Assembly (NCBI GenBank): GCA_023853785.1
Contig: JAJIRX010000212.1
Coordinates: forward strand, 1-56,539
Direction of reading: 5' to 3'
Source: Psilocybe azurescens
Taxonomy: Eukaryota > Basidiomycota > Agaricomycetes > Agaricales > Agrocybaceae
DNA: 56,539 bases
Made by a program: the position numbers and the translations under genes. Of the stretch, positions 24,105 to 36,819 are shown piece by piece (within the stretch, counting starts at the first letter, position 1; every line of letters begins with the position of its first letter). Below the pieces are notes generated by a model. It was not told the origin of the DNA. It worked only from the letters and a program-made list of their open reading frames with translations, and did not search any database.

Positions 24105-25990
24105 AAATCACCAAACGCAGCCCGCCTGATTCGCGCATACCGATCTCCGAGTCTGCGTTCAAGAATAGAGTAAAAAACATCCAAACCAAATAAGCAACCG
24201 TATTCCTCTCTCTCGCTCTATCTCCAAAAGAGGAGAAAAAGGAGAAAACATGAAAAAAAAAAAAATTCACAGCTATAGATAATAGTAACAGGCATCGGGA
24301 TCCCGGTGCCGCTCCCAATCGCATCAGAAAGGTCCACAGCGACAGAGAGCAAGCCCAGGATGGCCCCGCCGAATGCAGGCGCCGTCGGGATCAAGCGCTT
24401 GAGCTCCTTGTACATCGAGCCTTCGCGGTGGCCGGCCATGACCTGGTTAGTGGGGAGAGTAAGCGTACAGGTTATATAAAAGTTAAACATGAATAGGGGC
24501 GAGATGCGGAGAAGAAAACAAAAGGAATGGATGTGATTGATACATAGGTGGCACAGCGTGGGCGTGGCGTGGTATTGGGGACCAGAAACCCAACGCAAAT
24601 GGAAAATGAGCAAGAAGAAAAACTCACCACCGGCTGATCCTTCAACCGCTTCGCCACATCCTTCGGTCCTCTCCCAGAATTTCAATCCACGTCTTACTGA
24701 ACAGCGCACACGCACTCAGGATGAACACGATGTAGATCGCGGTGTGGATCGGGTTAGTATGCGATCCCACCTGTGGCCCGCAGTTTCCGGAAGTCTTAGA
24801 GTGACTGCAGATCCGAGGGAAGGCAAGGGGACAAGTAGTAAGAGAACGGTGAAAACATATAAGCCAAAATCCCAACATCTAGAAAAAAACAGAAAACTAA
24901 CCTCCCAAAGACCCAAAACTTTAACCAACAAGGTCCGCAGGAACCGAGTCGCCAGCATCTGCGACACAACAAACACATTGCGCGTATAGAACAGTTTGAT
25001 CGGGTACGTTCCCCGCTGCACTCTGAACCCACTGTGATCTCAATCCTAAAGCCCAGAAAGTAGATCACCACCACGAAATTAACCGCCGTCAAGATTAGCG
25101 ATATCACATTCGGAAGCCGCTCTCTCCAGAACGCCTCCCGGAGCGCATAGCCCTTATCGTGCCACGTGAAGAGCAGATGGAAAAGCGCGACAAGCGCGAC
25201 TTCGAACTCGCTCCCGCGCCCAATGTTCACACTAGTAGGCGAGCACGCGTTCCATCGCAGATATTGATCGGGATGAACAGGTTGATACCGGATACGAGAC
25301 CGTAACCCTTCCGCAGTAGCTCGTCCAAGATGATCACGATCAGTGCCGCGACGATGAGCTGGATAATAAGCAGGAGGCACATGCCCGCACCGAGGCCCGA
25401 CGGCTGGCATTGAGGCCTGTGAGCACGTAGACCGTGGCTTGATCGAGTGCGATGATCAGAGCGAAGACTGGGAAATTTAGTCAGCATGTATGCTTCTCAA
25501 TTGCGCATGTGCATATATAGATGATGAAGACATTGGAGAGTAGGAAGAGAAGGGTGCGGATAGGGAAAGGTTGGGATGTACACAACATATGACGACATGA
25601 CACTCACATTTCTGGGCACCCCTAAACAACACCCGATCATCCTTAACATTAGAATCCACATCGGTAAGGCTTGCACCTTCCTAAAGCTGCACAATCATTC
25701 CCGAAGTGATAGCAGACGTGATACCGAGTTCCATGGGCGTTCCGTGATTAGAGTCCAGGATGACGCGCATCCAGTAGGGTGTGCCGGAGGCGGAGCTACG
25801 TGTGCATTTATTCAAGGGGACGTGTGGTGGGTGTGGCTGATGACGTGTGCGTGGGCTGAGGACGGTGAGGCACAGGCTGGTAGCGAGATGATGGGGTTTG
25901 GCGACAGGGAGGTCTCCGGTTGACGCGTGACGTTGTGAATTGACATTGATCTGATCGCATACCGGGGCCGTGAAAAGTCGCAAAGATAAG
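24105..25990 (-). pseudogene. Sec61-alpha pseudogene, copy 3
   Basis: Recognisable blocks are [115 protein letters not shown] with the following [12 protein letters not shown], and EIGMRESGG. It shares the TAG at the QL(L)AGA site with copy 1 (near 25681), so those two copies descend from one already dead parent. Further frameshifts lie near QPSGLGAG and after FRIEITV, and the last exon has lost PEM and the residues after it. Unlike copy 1 it still has the [12 protein letters not shown] segment. It is not functional. Confidence 0.85.
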
Positions 25991-26999
25991 ATAAGATAGT
26001 GAGAGTCACGTTAATACGAGCAAACATAGCACGCTCTCTTTCTCGTCTGACCGGCCCAGCCTCCTCTGCCACTCTCGCTTGTCCTCACAGCACCACTCTA
26101 GCACCGCGCGTGCTGCCCATACTGTATATCTGCGTCTCTGTTCTACCTTTTTTATACTACAACCCACCAAATAACTCACGCAATAAAGCGCCATACACCG
26201 AAACATACCATCCAGGGTGAATTGGATTCAGTACCAGGTTCAATTATTGTCTCCTTTACATCACATCTTCAATCCTTCTTGTTTGGCGTATAAATTGGTT
26301 GTTGTGTAAGTACGGGGTGTATTTTTTACTAGCCCCGTCGCCTGCATCGAATCTTTGCTTCAAACCCTTTCATCATCCTGCTCTCTTCTCGCACCTAGAA
26401 TTTTTCTTTTTCTTTGACCGCGCATTTATTCATTCTTCGTTCTTCGTTCTACTAATAAATAAAAGCCGCTTGTCAATGACTGTTTAAACCCAACGACAGC
26501 TCTTGTTGTCTTCCTCCATTCTTCTAAGTTAATATCAACGTAGCTGGACTCGATTCTGTGCGTGTGTGGGGTGCTGTTTTGCTAAAAAAAAAATCATTCT
26601 TTCTCTGCGCTTGGTAGCTTTTAACCTTTTTTGTTGTCATCCTCGTATTTATTCTCGTAAAATTCTCGTACCTACTCCTCAATTGACATGAAAAAATAAG
26701 AAAAATTTAAACTCGGTCAATTAAATACCTGGAATAATCATGAGTGCAACATCGCTGATGTCTTAATGTCTCGACAATGCCAACGCTGACTACCGATGGC
26801 ACACTAACGTCCTAATGCGCTTGATGCAGTACCTCCCCCTACCCCAACCTCACGGCATTACCGCCACTACAGATCTCCGTTCCGAATTTTGCCTTGAATT
26901 ACGCGGTGGATCTCTGTACACTCACCATATATCCCTTATCTACCTACGTGCTATGAGCTGTACCCCTCTGAATGTCATTTGGAAAATCCGTCACAATCG

Positions 27000-27215
27000 G
27001 TAAATATTCCTGGGCACAAAAGGAGGGATTGGGATACCTGACATCAAATTCCTCTGTGGTAATGAGAAAGATTGGCGCATCATGCAGACCGTCAAACGCA
27101 ACTGGTAAGGATGATGGTGGTTCCACCATTTTTCAAAAGGGATTCCTACAGCGGAAATATTTGCAACATCTCGCCCACATAGGCAGCAGTCCAAAAGCCA
27201 AACCAGGGCTCATAG
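27000..27215 (-). pseudogene. Possible NACHT tail exon fragment, unit B
   Basis: This is the paired copy of 14600-14830. On the minus strand, GAGCCCTGGTTTGGCTTTTGGACTGCTGCC matches the beginning of NACHT exon 5 and then loses similarity. It is tentative, as for its partner. Confidence 0.4.
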
Positions 27216-27889
27216 GAACCCCTTACTGTGTCGGTTCATGGTCGGTGTCAATTTGATCGGACCTGAATTTTTGTACTTCGAATCCCTCTTCGTCCGCCAC
27301 TCCAGAGTTTTTGCAAAGAAAAACAGAATTCATTCATCATCAACCCAGAATGCCAGAGCGATCGACCACCAAAACAACGACGAGTGCGATTTCAACCAAA
27401 GAACGGATTTGTTTGAAAGGCGATGAGTCCAAACGTGACAAACTACTGATATTACACATGATTAAATTTCCTTGGTTTATTCAGCTGCGAAGATACTGAT
27501 TCAGTCCACTTGGGATGGATCAAACGCATATAAGATTTCTATCCCATTTGATTAGCTTGAAAACTGACTAGTATGGCGAATAGATTGTACTCTCAATTCC
27601 CACAAAATCACCCGATTTATTGGAGAGAAATTAAGGCTGGCTTCGAATTCAAACATTATGGTACGATTTGACCTCCTTCATGTAGACCCTAAATGTACAG
27701 CGTACATCTGCTATGACTGACTATAGTCTCCGTTCAATAGAATTGTCTTTGGAAAGCTTCCAAATTGTGTGATCTCCAGTGGCATTATCGCGATAATCCA
27801 GCGCCGCCAGCCAAACTCTGAATAACTTAGTGGTGAACACGACAATGCGTATCCAGCTTGTAAGACGCGAAGTTCTTATAAAGGCAGAC

Positions 27890-28325
27890 GCGTAACTTCT
27901 TCGCATATGCTGCCACTCTTCTCGCCATCGCCATCGCCGCTTTGGCCACTCCCAAAGGTTTGGCGAGCGACCTGGGGCCATTCTAGCTGTTTTCCCAGCA
28001 CCCAACGGCTTCAACAGGTAAGTTATCCATCCTTGACAGATCGATTTGAAATCACTGACACTGTACCGATAGCACATCTCTCGGAGTCAACGGCTCTTGA
28101 ATCGATATGCTTCCTCCTCACCCATTCGTGAAACCTCGCTACAGATTATTTCTATTTGGATGTGGACAAGATATAATGAACATCCTCACTGCGTCGTATC
28201 AGAAAATGCCAGGCAACTGTATCGTGCAGGCGTATGTGAATGATACTCTTTCTGTTGGATTTTATCTTGCTTGTTGTTGTAAAGATAATGAAATCTACGT
28301 ATACACGAAAAAAGAGCGTAGTTGA
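27890..28325 (+). pseudogene. Degenerate copy of the secreted-protein gene
   Basis: This copy is about 97% identical to 15530-15957 by eye. The start codon and about 34 nt of leader are deleted (the TATAAAG motif runs almost directly into AACTTCTTCGCATATG). CTCCCCAAAG has become CTCCCAAAG, shifting the frame. GGCTCTGGA has become GGCTCTTGA, giving a stop in exon 2. The acceptor of the second intron has changed from GTAG to GTTG. The first intron is unchanged. Confidence 0.75.
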
Positions 28326-28329
28326 ACTA

Positions 28330-30500
28330 CTCTAACACCTTTTGCTAATATTTCTGCAGAGGTTAGCCACCCCCGAAGGGCAATAGAAGGCGTAACTGGT
28401 CTATCTACGGACACATCGGAATCCGTGCCTAACCATCATCAACTGAAGCCCGAAGCCTCAGTCTAAGCCTCAGCCCCTAACAGCGCTAATCCTCACCAAC
28501 ATCCATCCACCGTGGCCTACAAGCTGCAGGCTACTTTACCACACACTCTGCGACAATCTACAGGTCAGTTTACCACACAAATGAATAGTGAGATGAACAA
28601 ATACCTTTGTCATCGTAACCCTAACCCTATAGCACAGTGACATCTGTTCTCTGCTGAATAGTGTCAGCGTAATCCAATGAACGAGATTAGCTGTGAAACT
28701 TACCCCAAATTTTGAGAGAGTCATCTTTCATGAACGCGAGGCAGTCATGACTCGATCTCCGTTAAAAGGGAGCAATAAACCCTGGGACGATGCGGATAAT
28801 CACCCTTAGCCGGAGAATGACAGGTTTGGTTCGCGGTTCCACGGTTTGCGGAAGACAATACATTGCGTTAACACTTGCGAGATATCTTGATAATGGCGCA
28901 TGATAAATCCTAATGGCGGTCTGAATGAGCTTATGGCTTGCAGGAAGGCGGTGTGTGGTGTAAAGGTTGGATTGGGGGCCGAGAGCTTGGTTTAAAGCTC
29001 GGCCTGACATACATGGCGCATGGAAGGGGGAATAGCGAGTTAAGGAGGCGGGATGTGAGTTCAGTAGACGTCAAAACATCGCAACAGGCCCTCTGCGTCA
29101 TGAATCACTGAATGGAAAAAGTGTTGTCAGCAAAAGAAATCAGAAATAGCACAAGGTACGTACCATGTGTCATATCATCTTCACCGGACATTCGTAACTC
29201 ATCCCACAGCTCAGAACCCATCGTGTACCCTATCGCTAGTCGGCCCTCCCTCAACAACACTGTGTCATGACGACAGAAGCCGCGCAAATGCACAGTTTGC
29301 CGGAAATCGATACGTCATGGCAGGAGCATATGCGGCATTTGATAGAACCACAGGCGATGCGAAAATGCGCAGTTTGCCGGAAATCGATATGTTGCGTTAG
29401 AGAGTAAAATCTTCGCAGTGGGGCGGCAGTACACGCACGGGCCAGAGCCGATAATCGAGGCTGATGTTCTATCACATCGGTGGGTACGAGTCGATGGAAT
29501 GGCGAGGTAAGAAAGCGGATATGAGTTCGGCGGACGTCGGAATGTCACGACAGGACCCTGAGTCATGCATCGCTGAATGCAAGGAGTGTCATGAACAAGA
29601 CACGCCGGGAATAACACAAGGAACGTACGTCGTCTTTGCCGGTTCACAAGCCATCTCACAGCTGAGAATCCAGCCCATAATCCTCATCACTCTGCACCTT
29701 CCCCACTCAATGAATCTAATGCTAGACCCAAAGCTTTATACGCACCTCCCACCGACAGCAGACAGTCACCGGACTACAGCCACCCCTGTCTTCCGACCGA
29801 TGCTCTATCCGTGTCTTGATGTTGACCACCGCGAAGACACCCTACATTCTATGCCCGCCCAAGCCCATGCACTTGACGCGGCACCCACACCCGCACCCCT
29901 ATCCTCATGCTTAGCTTACCCCCATATACTAAAGATACCGCCGTTCGGATTTTATTACATTCGAGCGCATTGTGGGTTTTCTTAGGCCTCCATCCCACAT
30001 TTCCACCTACACTTTAACTACGCGCTACACATGATCTGGATATCCCGATAATTATTCCACCACATGTAAGCCATGCACCACCCTACACATTTATCGTGCT
30101 CTGTCTTGTCTCCTATGCTTGCTGGTTGCCCTTGGTGAGGTGGTGATCTCACCCAGGAGCTAGAACGACACCAATTTGGTATTTGGCTCGATGGAACACG
30201 ATAACGACGACATTATTAAGAAAATTCAATACATGATAAAAACCCACATCTTTACATACAACGAGCAAGCGAGCCGACGAAAACGAGCCGGGAGCATTTT
30301 TTCGGACTGGTACTGTGGATAAAATTCATACATACATACATAGTGAAAGTTTAGGGTATCGAACACTTTTGATTTTTAATCAACTTGAAGGAATATAATA
30401 TATTGTTTCATTCATTAAATAGTCACATATGTGATATAAGTAACCCCAAGGCGACTTTGAAGAGAAGAGGAAAAGGCGCACCAGACTTCTGGTTTGAATG
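28330..30500. other. Duplicated spacer with junction deletion, unit B
   Basis: The sequence parallels 16.0-17.43 kb and then jumps, at about 29774, to the equivalent of 19.86 kb. The Sec61 copy 2 equivalent and half of block L are therefore missing. TAACCCTAACCCTA lies at 28616-28629. No gene is seen. Confidence 0.5.
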
Positions 30501-30739
30501 GTGATCACTGATTCGAGGTTGGTGCTTCATGGAAATAAATGTATGGTTGCGTATATGCGAATCAGGCGATTAAAGCGGAGGCTACTCTTTAGCTTTTGGA
30601 GTCAACATCTATCCCGAACATACGGTCTCAATGACTTGGTCGGTGTCGGAGGGATCGAATATTATTACTACTTCATCATATTGTGGGATATTTCAGTATC
30701 TACGCTTCTCCATTTTCCTTTCATGTTAACGCCACAGCA

Positions 30740-31325
30740 CCCTCCGAATATGTGCGTATGCCCAACCTATGTATTCCCACATGGCCGCTCCCTTTTCCCT
30801 TGTGGGCTCTAGTGTATCCTCGTCGTTCGGAAAAATGGATTCATCGACGTAAAAACTCGCCATGTGTTTCCATGATCATCTAAGTCTTCGGCCGTGAAAC
30901 AATTACCAACATCGTCACTTGGATGTTCTGTCCAGTTGATGATGATTTTTAATGGTGAGGGACTTGACCTTTTGAATTTCAGCATATAGTTGCGGACCGC
31001 TCTGAACAAGGTCTGTATCCGATTGCGCACATTGGTGTCCGGTCTTCCTAGATTGAAGGTAAGATTCTGTTGGCTGAGTAAATTTACTAGCTCGGCCGAG
31101 TCCCCGGCCCTCGACAACATGAATGCAAAAGCATCCCAGATAAAGTCCCACTGGTTTCCCCATATGGGTGCGCAGGAATGTGTTTTGTCCAAACCCAAGC
31201 CCCGACTGCAAACTCCACGGCGAACACTGCAGCCGTAGTATACGTTAATTGATTGACAGCGTGCGGTCCTGCTCGTGACGAATCATTTAGAAATTCTGTC
31301 ACCACCCGCAGATACGAGGTACAAG
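30740..31325 (-). pseudogene. Untranslated tail of NACHT copy 3
   Basis: This is coding-like sequence continuing exon 5 in other frames: SYLRVVTEFLNDSSRAGPHA, then QWDFIWDAFAFMLSRAG and PLKIIINWTEHPSDDVG. One frameshift lies near 31190 and another near 30875, a spot where all three copies differ in length (44, 45 and 43 nt). The tail has no domain I recognise. Its conservation between copies suggests that it was once part of the protein. Confidence 0.65.
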
Positions 31326-33370
31326 TTATGGGATAAGCTCTGTGCCATGCAGGTTGTTGCCCCCATTGACCACCTCGATTCGATTGAATGATGCAGAAAA
31401 GAGGAAAGCGGGCACAGAAGCCGAGAGGTCGGCTGCTAATGAGTCTGACAGAGCCCAAAATGTCACCAAAGAGACTATTTGATTGGGTTTGAGTACCTCG
31501 CCGGCACACACGGCAGTCCAAAAAGCCAGACAAGGGCTCATGGGAGTCAATTCCAGAGATTTGCGTAATATTTTATCGAAGATACTTCGATGGTGGAGAT
31601 AGAGCTCTTCCGTTTGACTAAATTCCTTGATTTGGAGTCAAAATATGCTGTTTCCAATATTTTTAAGACAGTAGACATACCGACGTTTGCAGAAATTCTA
31701 AGAACATTCCAGGATCCTCACTCAAAGAGCTGCGATATTGTAAAGGCCCACCCCTGGATGCGAGCACATAAGTTCTCCAGCGCTGAATATAGGGCACCTT
31801 GAATATCTTTTCCCGAAGAGGAGTGTTGTTATGCAGAGGGCCTGCCTGTCGAAGATGCCTCAAGAGTGACCGGTACGCATAATCTTGCACCGGTCTCGCT
31901 ATATTGAGTGCTATATATGAAATAAACCAAAGTTCAGAAATAAATTTGTAAGAGAGCAATGAATGCTTACATTCAATGGCAGAAATACAGAAATGGGCCG
32001 CTTCTTCATGCCTTTTACTGGGATCAATGAAAAATTGAAAAGACCGGGTTGGTTCAACGAGGAAGTCACTGAATGAAGCATGAAGAAATTTGAGGGGCTT
32101 GCTGTTATCTGAAGTATCCACAACGGACAATAGGTCAAGGAGGCGGAGTTGAACAATGTTCACGTCAAGTTGCATAAACTGCTCTAGTTCATCGACTCTC
32201 AGACGTTCAATGGAATCATCCGTATTATTGGTCAATATAGCAGCCACCCCTAGAATTTTCAAGACTGTTTCAACATCTTTCACCTCAGAAAGAATATTGC
32301 GATATAAATCATCAAGCTGTGCATATGGCATATCGTCATTGACCGGGAGTAGGCCTTGAATGACTTTGAGACGATCGAGTGGATTATGTTGAAGAGAGGA
32401 CACATATCTGATGACCGTGGCTGCATAGATGAATTGACCTGATGATTTTGCGACCAATCTGGCGATGTCTTCCTCCGATGGCCATGAATCTGCAAGACGG
32501 GCGTGCATGATGTGCGTCTTTCGTATGTAGCAAAACGAGTCTGTCAGATATAGCCTAATATCCTTGTCTGACTGGTATGTGTCGTCGAGTCCAAGACGAA
32601 CAGTCAGACTATGGAGAGGGTCGACAGAAAATAACATGGTGAGATGATACTCTGATCGGCTGGTGAGAAGAAACCTAAATGGAAGGGTCGAACGATGATG
32701 CCGGAGTGCATTTGTGATGGTATGCAAAATGGTTTTCTGAACGCCGGTTCCTTTGCATTCATCGAGACCATCTATGATAATTAGTTTGGGAAATGTTGTC
32801 CCAGATGCGAAGCGCCCGGCTCCGGAAAGCTGAAGAAGAGGATGGAGGAACAATGTGTGAAATTGCGTATCAAAACTGAGCCGAAAGATTGCCGGATTGT
32901 TGTTGATAGCTTCTTCGATTACTGGCCGAGATTCAGGAATGTGGAACCATAATTGATAGGCCAACGTGGCCACCAAAGCTTTTTCGTTGTTTCGTATGAG
33001 ATCTGATCTAGAGAAAAAGAAACTGGCGAGAAGGTGATTCTCTGCGGCGCATCGTTCTGCGAAGGTCTGGGCGATCGCCGATTTGCCTGCACCTGCCGGA
33101 CCATACAGCCAAAGAACCAAGTTATCCCATCCAAACTCCCCAATAACCCAATCCATGAGCTTCTGAAGGATGGTGCTACGAGTGTTTGGGTGGCATTCGG
33201 GAGGGTTGAATCGCTCGCCTGAGTCATGGAGTGCCCCGGGAGATGATACTTCCAGCAATCGTTTGATGGCTGTACTCATTGATTGATTGTATGTGATTGT
33301 AAGTGAGGATGATTGACAGAAATTGAGGAAGCCACATACCTTCGGACGATTGAGCGTTATAGTATACCAT
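31326..33370 (-). CDS. NACHT NTPase (NLR-like), copy 3, longest open version
   Basis: Exons are 33370-33340, 33269-31971, 31910-31681, 31617-31586 and 31536-31326. The introns are 70, 60, 63 and 49 nt, all GT-AG. The spliced frame is about 600 aa, with Walker A GPAGAGKSAIAQT, Walker B LIIIDGLDEC and SRSEYHL. I chose the ATG at 33370 because the ATG used by copies 1 and 2 is followed here by a one-base deletion. This drops the GGTF-type N-terminal stem, so the true N-terminus is uncertain. The first intron is 10 nt longer than in the other copies, yet splicing keeps phase, which supports the model. A one-base contraction near 31370 ends the protein at 31326, and remnants of the tail (QWDFIWDAFAFMLSRAG, FKIIINWTEH-like) continue to about 30740. 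Confidence 0.7.
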
Positions 33371-33459
33371 AAATGTTCCTCCAGCTATCTTGACATTTTT
33401 GCATTTTTGAACATTGTTCAAGGAACTGATATCCGTTATGACTGAGCGCAAAGGATGGT

Positions 33460-34200
33460 GGTGTTTCTCTCAGATCTTGGTCTGGGGCAAAAAGCTTAGT
33501 TGGTGACTCTCAAGGGAAGTGAATCAAACATGATGAGAACACGTGGTGTCCATGAGGCCTGGCATACTCGAAAACAACACAATGTTTTATTAGTGCTTTT
33601 CATCACATGCACATCTTCCTTGTTATTTTAAGACCAAAGCTAACGCTCTTTACCTGTTAATCGGACCGCAGAAATTTTTATCGCAACTTCATCGCTGAAG
33701 GCGACAAGCCCTATCTTCTTTTTTATTCTCAATAGCCAGTGTAAAGTGTAATATGATTCGTCGTAAGCAGCACCAACCTTTACCTACATAGGCGGCCTCC
33801 TCTGTCCTGCCTCATGACGCATCCATTGCACAGGTCTCGCAGTCGCTCGTATTTGGAATTGATAGAGACATATATACAAGCACAGCAGCTGGACGCTCCC
33901 TGGGGCTTCATTCTATACGCCGATGATTTGTGGGACAGGCGTTAAGCGCATATCGATACCTCATCAGACCTGTGTGATAGTAAGCCGCCTAATCTGTAGC
34001 TCAATCGTCGACATGAACACTTTGATATCTACACGGGACTAGGACATAGAGCACATCGCCTGGAATCTGCCCATAAAATGATAATCGACATTGGTTTCCG
34101 GGAACCCAGAGAACGATGTTACATTGTTGAGCTTTCATCCCGTATTATTTAACCAATTGTATTAAAGAGCTGAAACTAAAGCCACGTCGTGGAAAATCTC
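33460..34200. other. NACHT upstream region, unit C
   Basis: This region is homologous to 9.26-10.0 kb (CAATAGCCAGTGTAAAG, TTCGGAATTGATAGA-like and CACGTYGTGG stretches). No gene is seen. Confidence 0.45.
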
Positions 34201-34216
34201 TCCCTACTGTTTCGTA

Positions 34217-34800
34217 CTAGCGCCTTGCTAGCCTGGGCAGCAACTCTCCTAGTGAACGCGTCCACCTGCTTGTGTTCTCCAAATTTGGACTCCCGTACGC
34301 CCGTTGACTCAAACTGTGCGCGCTCCTCAGAGCCGATAGCTCCATCCCCACTCTCGTGTCCGAGATTAATATACCCGAGCGTTTCGGCATTCCATTGTGT
34401 CTAGTCAACGATGAGTTCAAACTCTGGCAGAATCGTGTCTGTGAATTTCAATCAATAGTTGCTGACTGCTCTCATGATGGAGCGATACTTATTGCGCATG
34501 TTATGATACGGCATCCTTAGAGCAAAGCTGACAGTCTGATTGGTGAGAAATTTCACCAGATCGTCCGTGTACCCGGCCCTGGACAACATAGATTCAATAG
34601 CATTCCGGATGATGTCCCATTGATCCCCGTCCCTTGGCACACTTAACTTCTTATCCTGAGGCCTGATCACGAACTCCACCACGAACACTGCGGCCACAGT
34701 ATACATCGACCTTGGGACAGGAGCAAAGTAGGGCTGTGAATGAGATTGAGAAGGTATACAGATTTCGGAGGAAGGGTGTCTACTCGTTGCCAGGAAATGA
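34217..34800 (-). pseudogene. NACHT-family C-terminal tail fragment, unit C
   Basis: This is the homologue of 10050-10660 with a longer open frame. It reads PRSMYTVAAVFVVEFVIR, then QWDIIRNAIESMLSRAGYTD and YHNMRNKYRSIMRAVSNY, a stop, and then FELIVD. This corresponds to the STYTMAAVF to INWTEY part of NACHT copy 1. No NTPase domain is attached. The tail is diverged enough to have come from a separate NACHT gene. Confidence 0.65.
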
Positions 34801-34839
34801 GAATATGGTGCAGTGAGGCGCCCTTTACCCAAGTACGGT

Positions 34840-36700
34840 CAACGAAACAGATGCGTGATGAAGGCAAGGTCTGTGTGCAGAGAATCCACAAACGTCAGTG
34901 CATCATTTGATAAGTGAAACTGTGGATGGGTGAGGTCGCTTCTTTAAGGTAGCAGCCGCAGCATGAGTACGAGGAAAGTAGGGTTGCGAGTGCCTGCTGG
35001 AATGGAATTTCCAACAGGGTGTATGGGCTCTCGAAACATCAAGCATGGGATAGAAAATACAGCTTGAGCTGGTCAGAGAGATCTGAGTTTCGAGCTACAA
35101 GGTGTTTAGAGAAGCTGGAATACTTACAATGGATGGGATGAATGTAAATACTATTCGAAGCGAATCATGACTATATGCTACATTTCGAGCCCTGAAGTTG
35201 CCTTTCCTTACATCATGCATATATAACGAACGTGTTCTGGGCCCGCTGCATTGAAAGAACATATTGGAGGGGTCGCTTAATTTGGCGTTCACATGTATTG
35301 TCTTTCAGTGAGACGAGCTTGGAAAAGAAGACAGGTGGCTCAGCACAGAGAGCTGATCGACACCATGCGAGTCTAGAGTCAAATTCGTGCGATAACCCAC
35401 AGTATCAGAGTTCCCGAGGCATGGTTCTCGCCGATTCTATTCATTACCCCTCCTGAAACCTGCGAATGACACGTGCATATAAGAGAGGTAGGGAAGGAGT
35501 GGAGCGATGAGGAGAGGAGATCGGACGGGCGCGTTGTCCCCGACATCAGGAAAACAAGAGAAATCCTATTTAGCATTATGACGTTCACAAGCCTGTCGCA
35601 ACATTATAACACACAGACATCAGCTCATAACCATATATATGTGACATGTAATATTCTTTTTGTAATGTAAAGTAAATATAACATGATAAGCACATTATAA
35701 CTAGATTGCAAGGCCATGTAAGAGATTAGATGGTTTACAGATTGGGTACAATGATGTTTCTGCAATGTAAAGCAAATATAATATGGCAAGGACAATGTAA
35801 CTAGATTGTGCAGTGGCTACCAGGTTCACCAAAATTATATTATAATACAATTGACCCTCTGCAATTATACATAAATGCATTTTACCAAAAAGTTACCTAT
35901 TTTGGATGGTGTCCCGGAGTGCACATGACATTGGTCAATTATGGAAGTTGTCAGCTCACGGGGTTGATCATGTGCTCACCCTGTCGACTGAACAAAATGC
36001 AATATTCAGTTGATGTCCCTGTAGTGTTCACACTGAATGTAAATGAAATGGGCCTGCTTGGGTTTTGGTGGTGTGCCTGTGATGGAAGTGATAACTGTGA
36101 CTGGTTATGAGGCCTTTACGTAAGTAAAGACTCATTCTTTTACACAAGGGACCCAGCGAGGCGCAATGTCAATATTCTATCTTTGTGCGAATATATTTCC
36201 CGTTTTGTTTTCAATAACGTGATGTGAACGTGATTTTTCTATTGTAAAGTCGCTATTTCCTGTTTTGTTACATTCAATATAAATCAAATCAATAACGTGA
36301 CATTGAATGTGGAGAAAAGTCCGTTGCATTTATCATCCAGCACTTTGATCGCAATAATATAATGTGACTTTGCTTTGTCATCGGCGTCTCCCGAATTCTT
36401 TTTTGCTGAATGGTGCCCTATCATTCACTGTGGGAGCGCTGTAGCCTCCCTTCCTTCTTTCCTTTCCACCACCACGTCGACCTCTCGATCTCTTTTGTGT
36501 TTGATCATTCTCGTATTTTCTGTTGTCAGGATGTGTTCCCGTTCGTAGTGTATTACTTATTTAGTCTTTTCTATGATTGTGTTGTGTTTAGTTAGCATGA
36601 GCTGTAGTCCATTGTTGATTGACCAGTGTTCATTTGCCCAAAGTGTCTCATGTAAAATGAATAAATGTCTGCTCTGTTTGTAGTAATTGTCGTTCCTTTT
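34840..36700. other. Sparse region, no gene recognised
   Basis: The end of the duplication array lies near 34.83 kb. Beyond it I find no conserved frame on either strand. Two related segments of about 45 nt (AATGTAAAGTAAATATAACATG near 35662 and AATGTAAAGCAAATATAATATG near 35774, each followed by a GTAACTAGATTG or TATAACTAGATTG end) form a spaced direct repeat. A second pair, CTATTTCCYGTTTTGTT with CAATAACGTGA, lies at 36.19-36.30 kb. Confidence 0.45.
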
Positions 36701-36819
36701 TACAATGGGATTTTTGTTGATACATGTGTGTTGCAAGTGAATGCCTCTTTGAAGATGGGAACGTACGTCGCTCTTCTGCCTCCCACCTCTGTTTTACTCA
36801 CACTTATACATACATGTTG

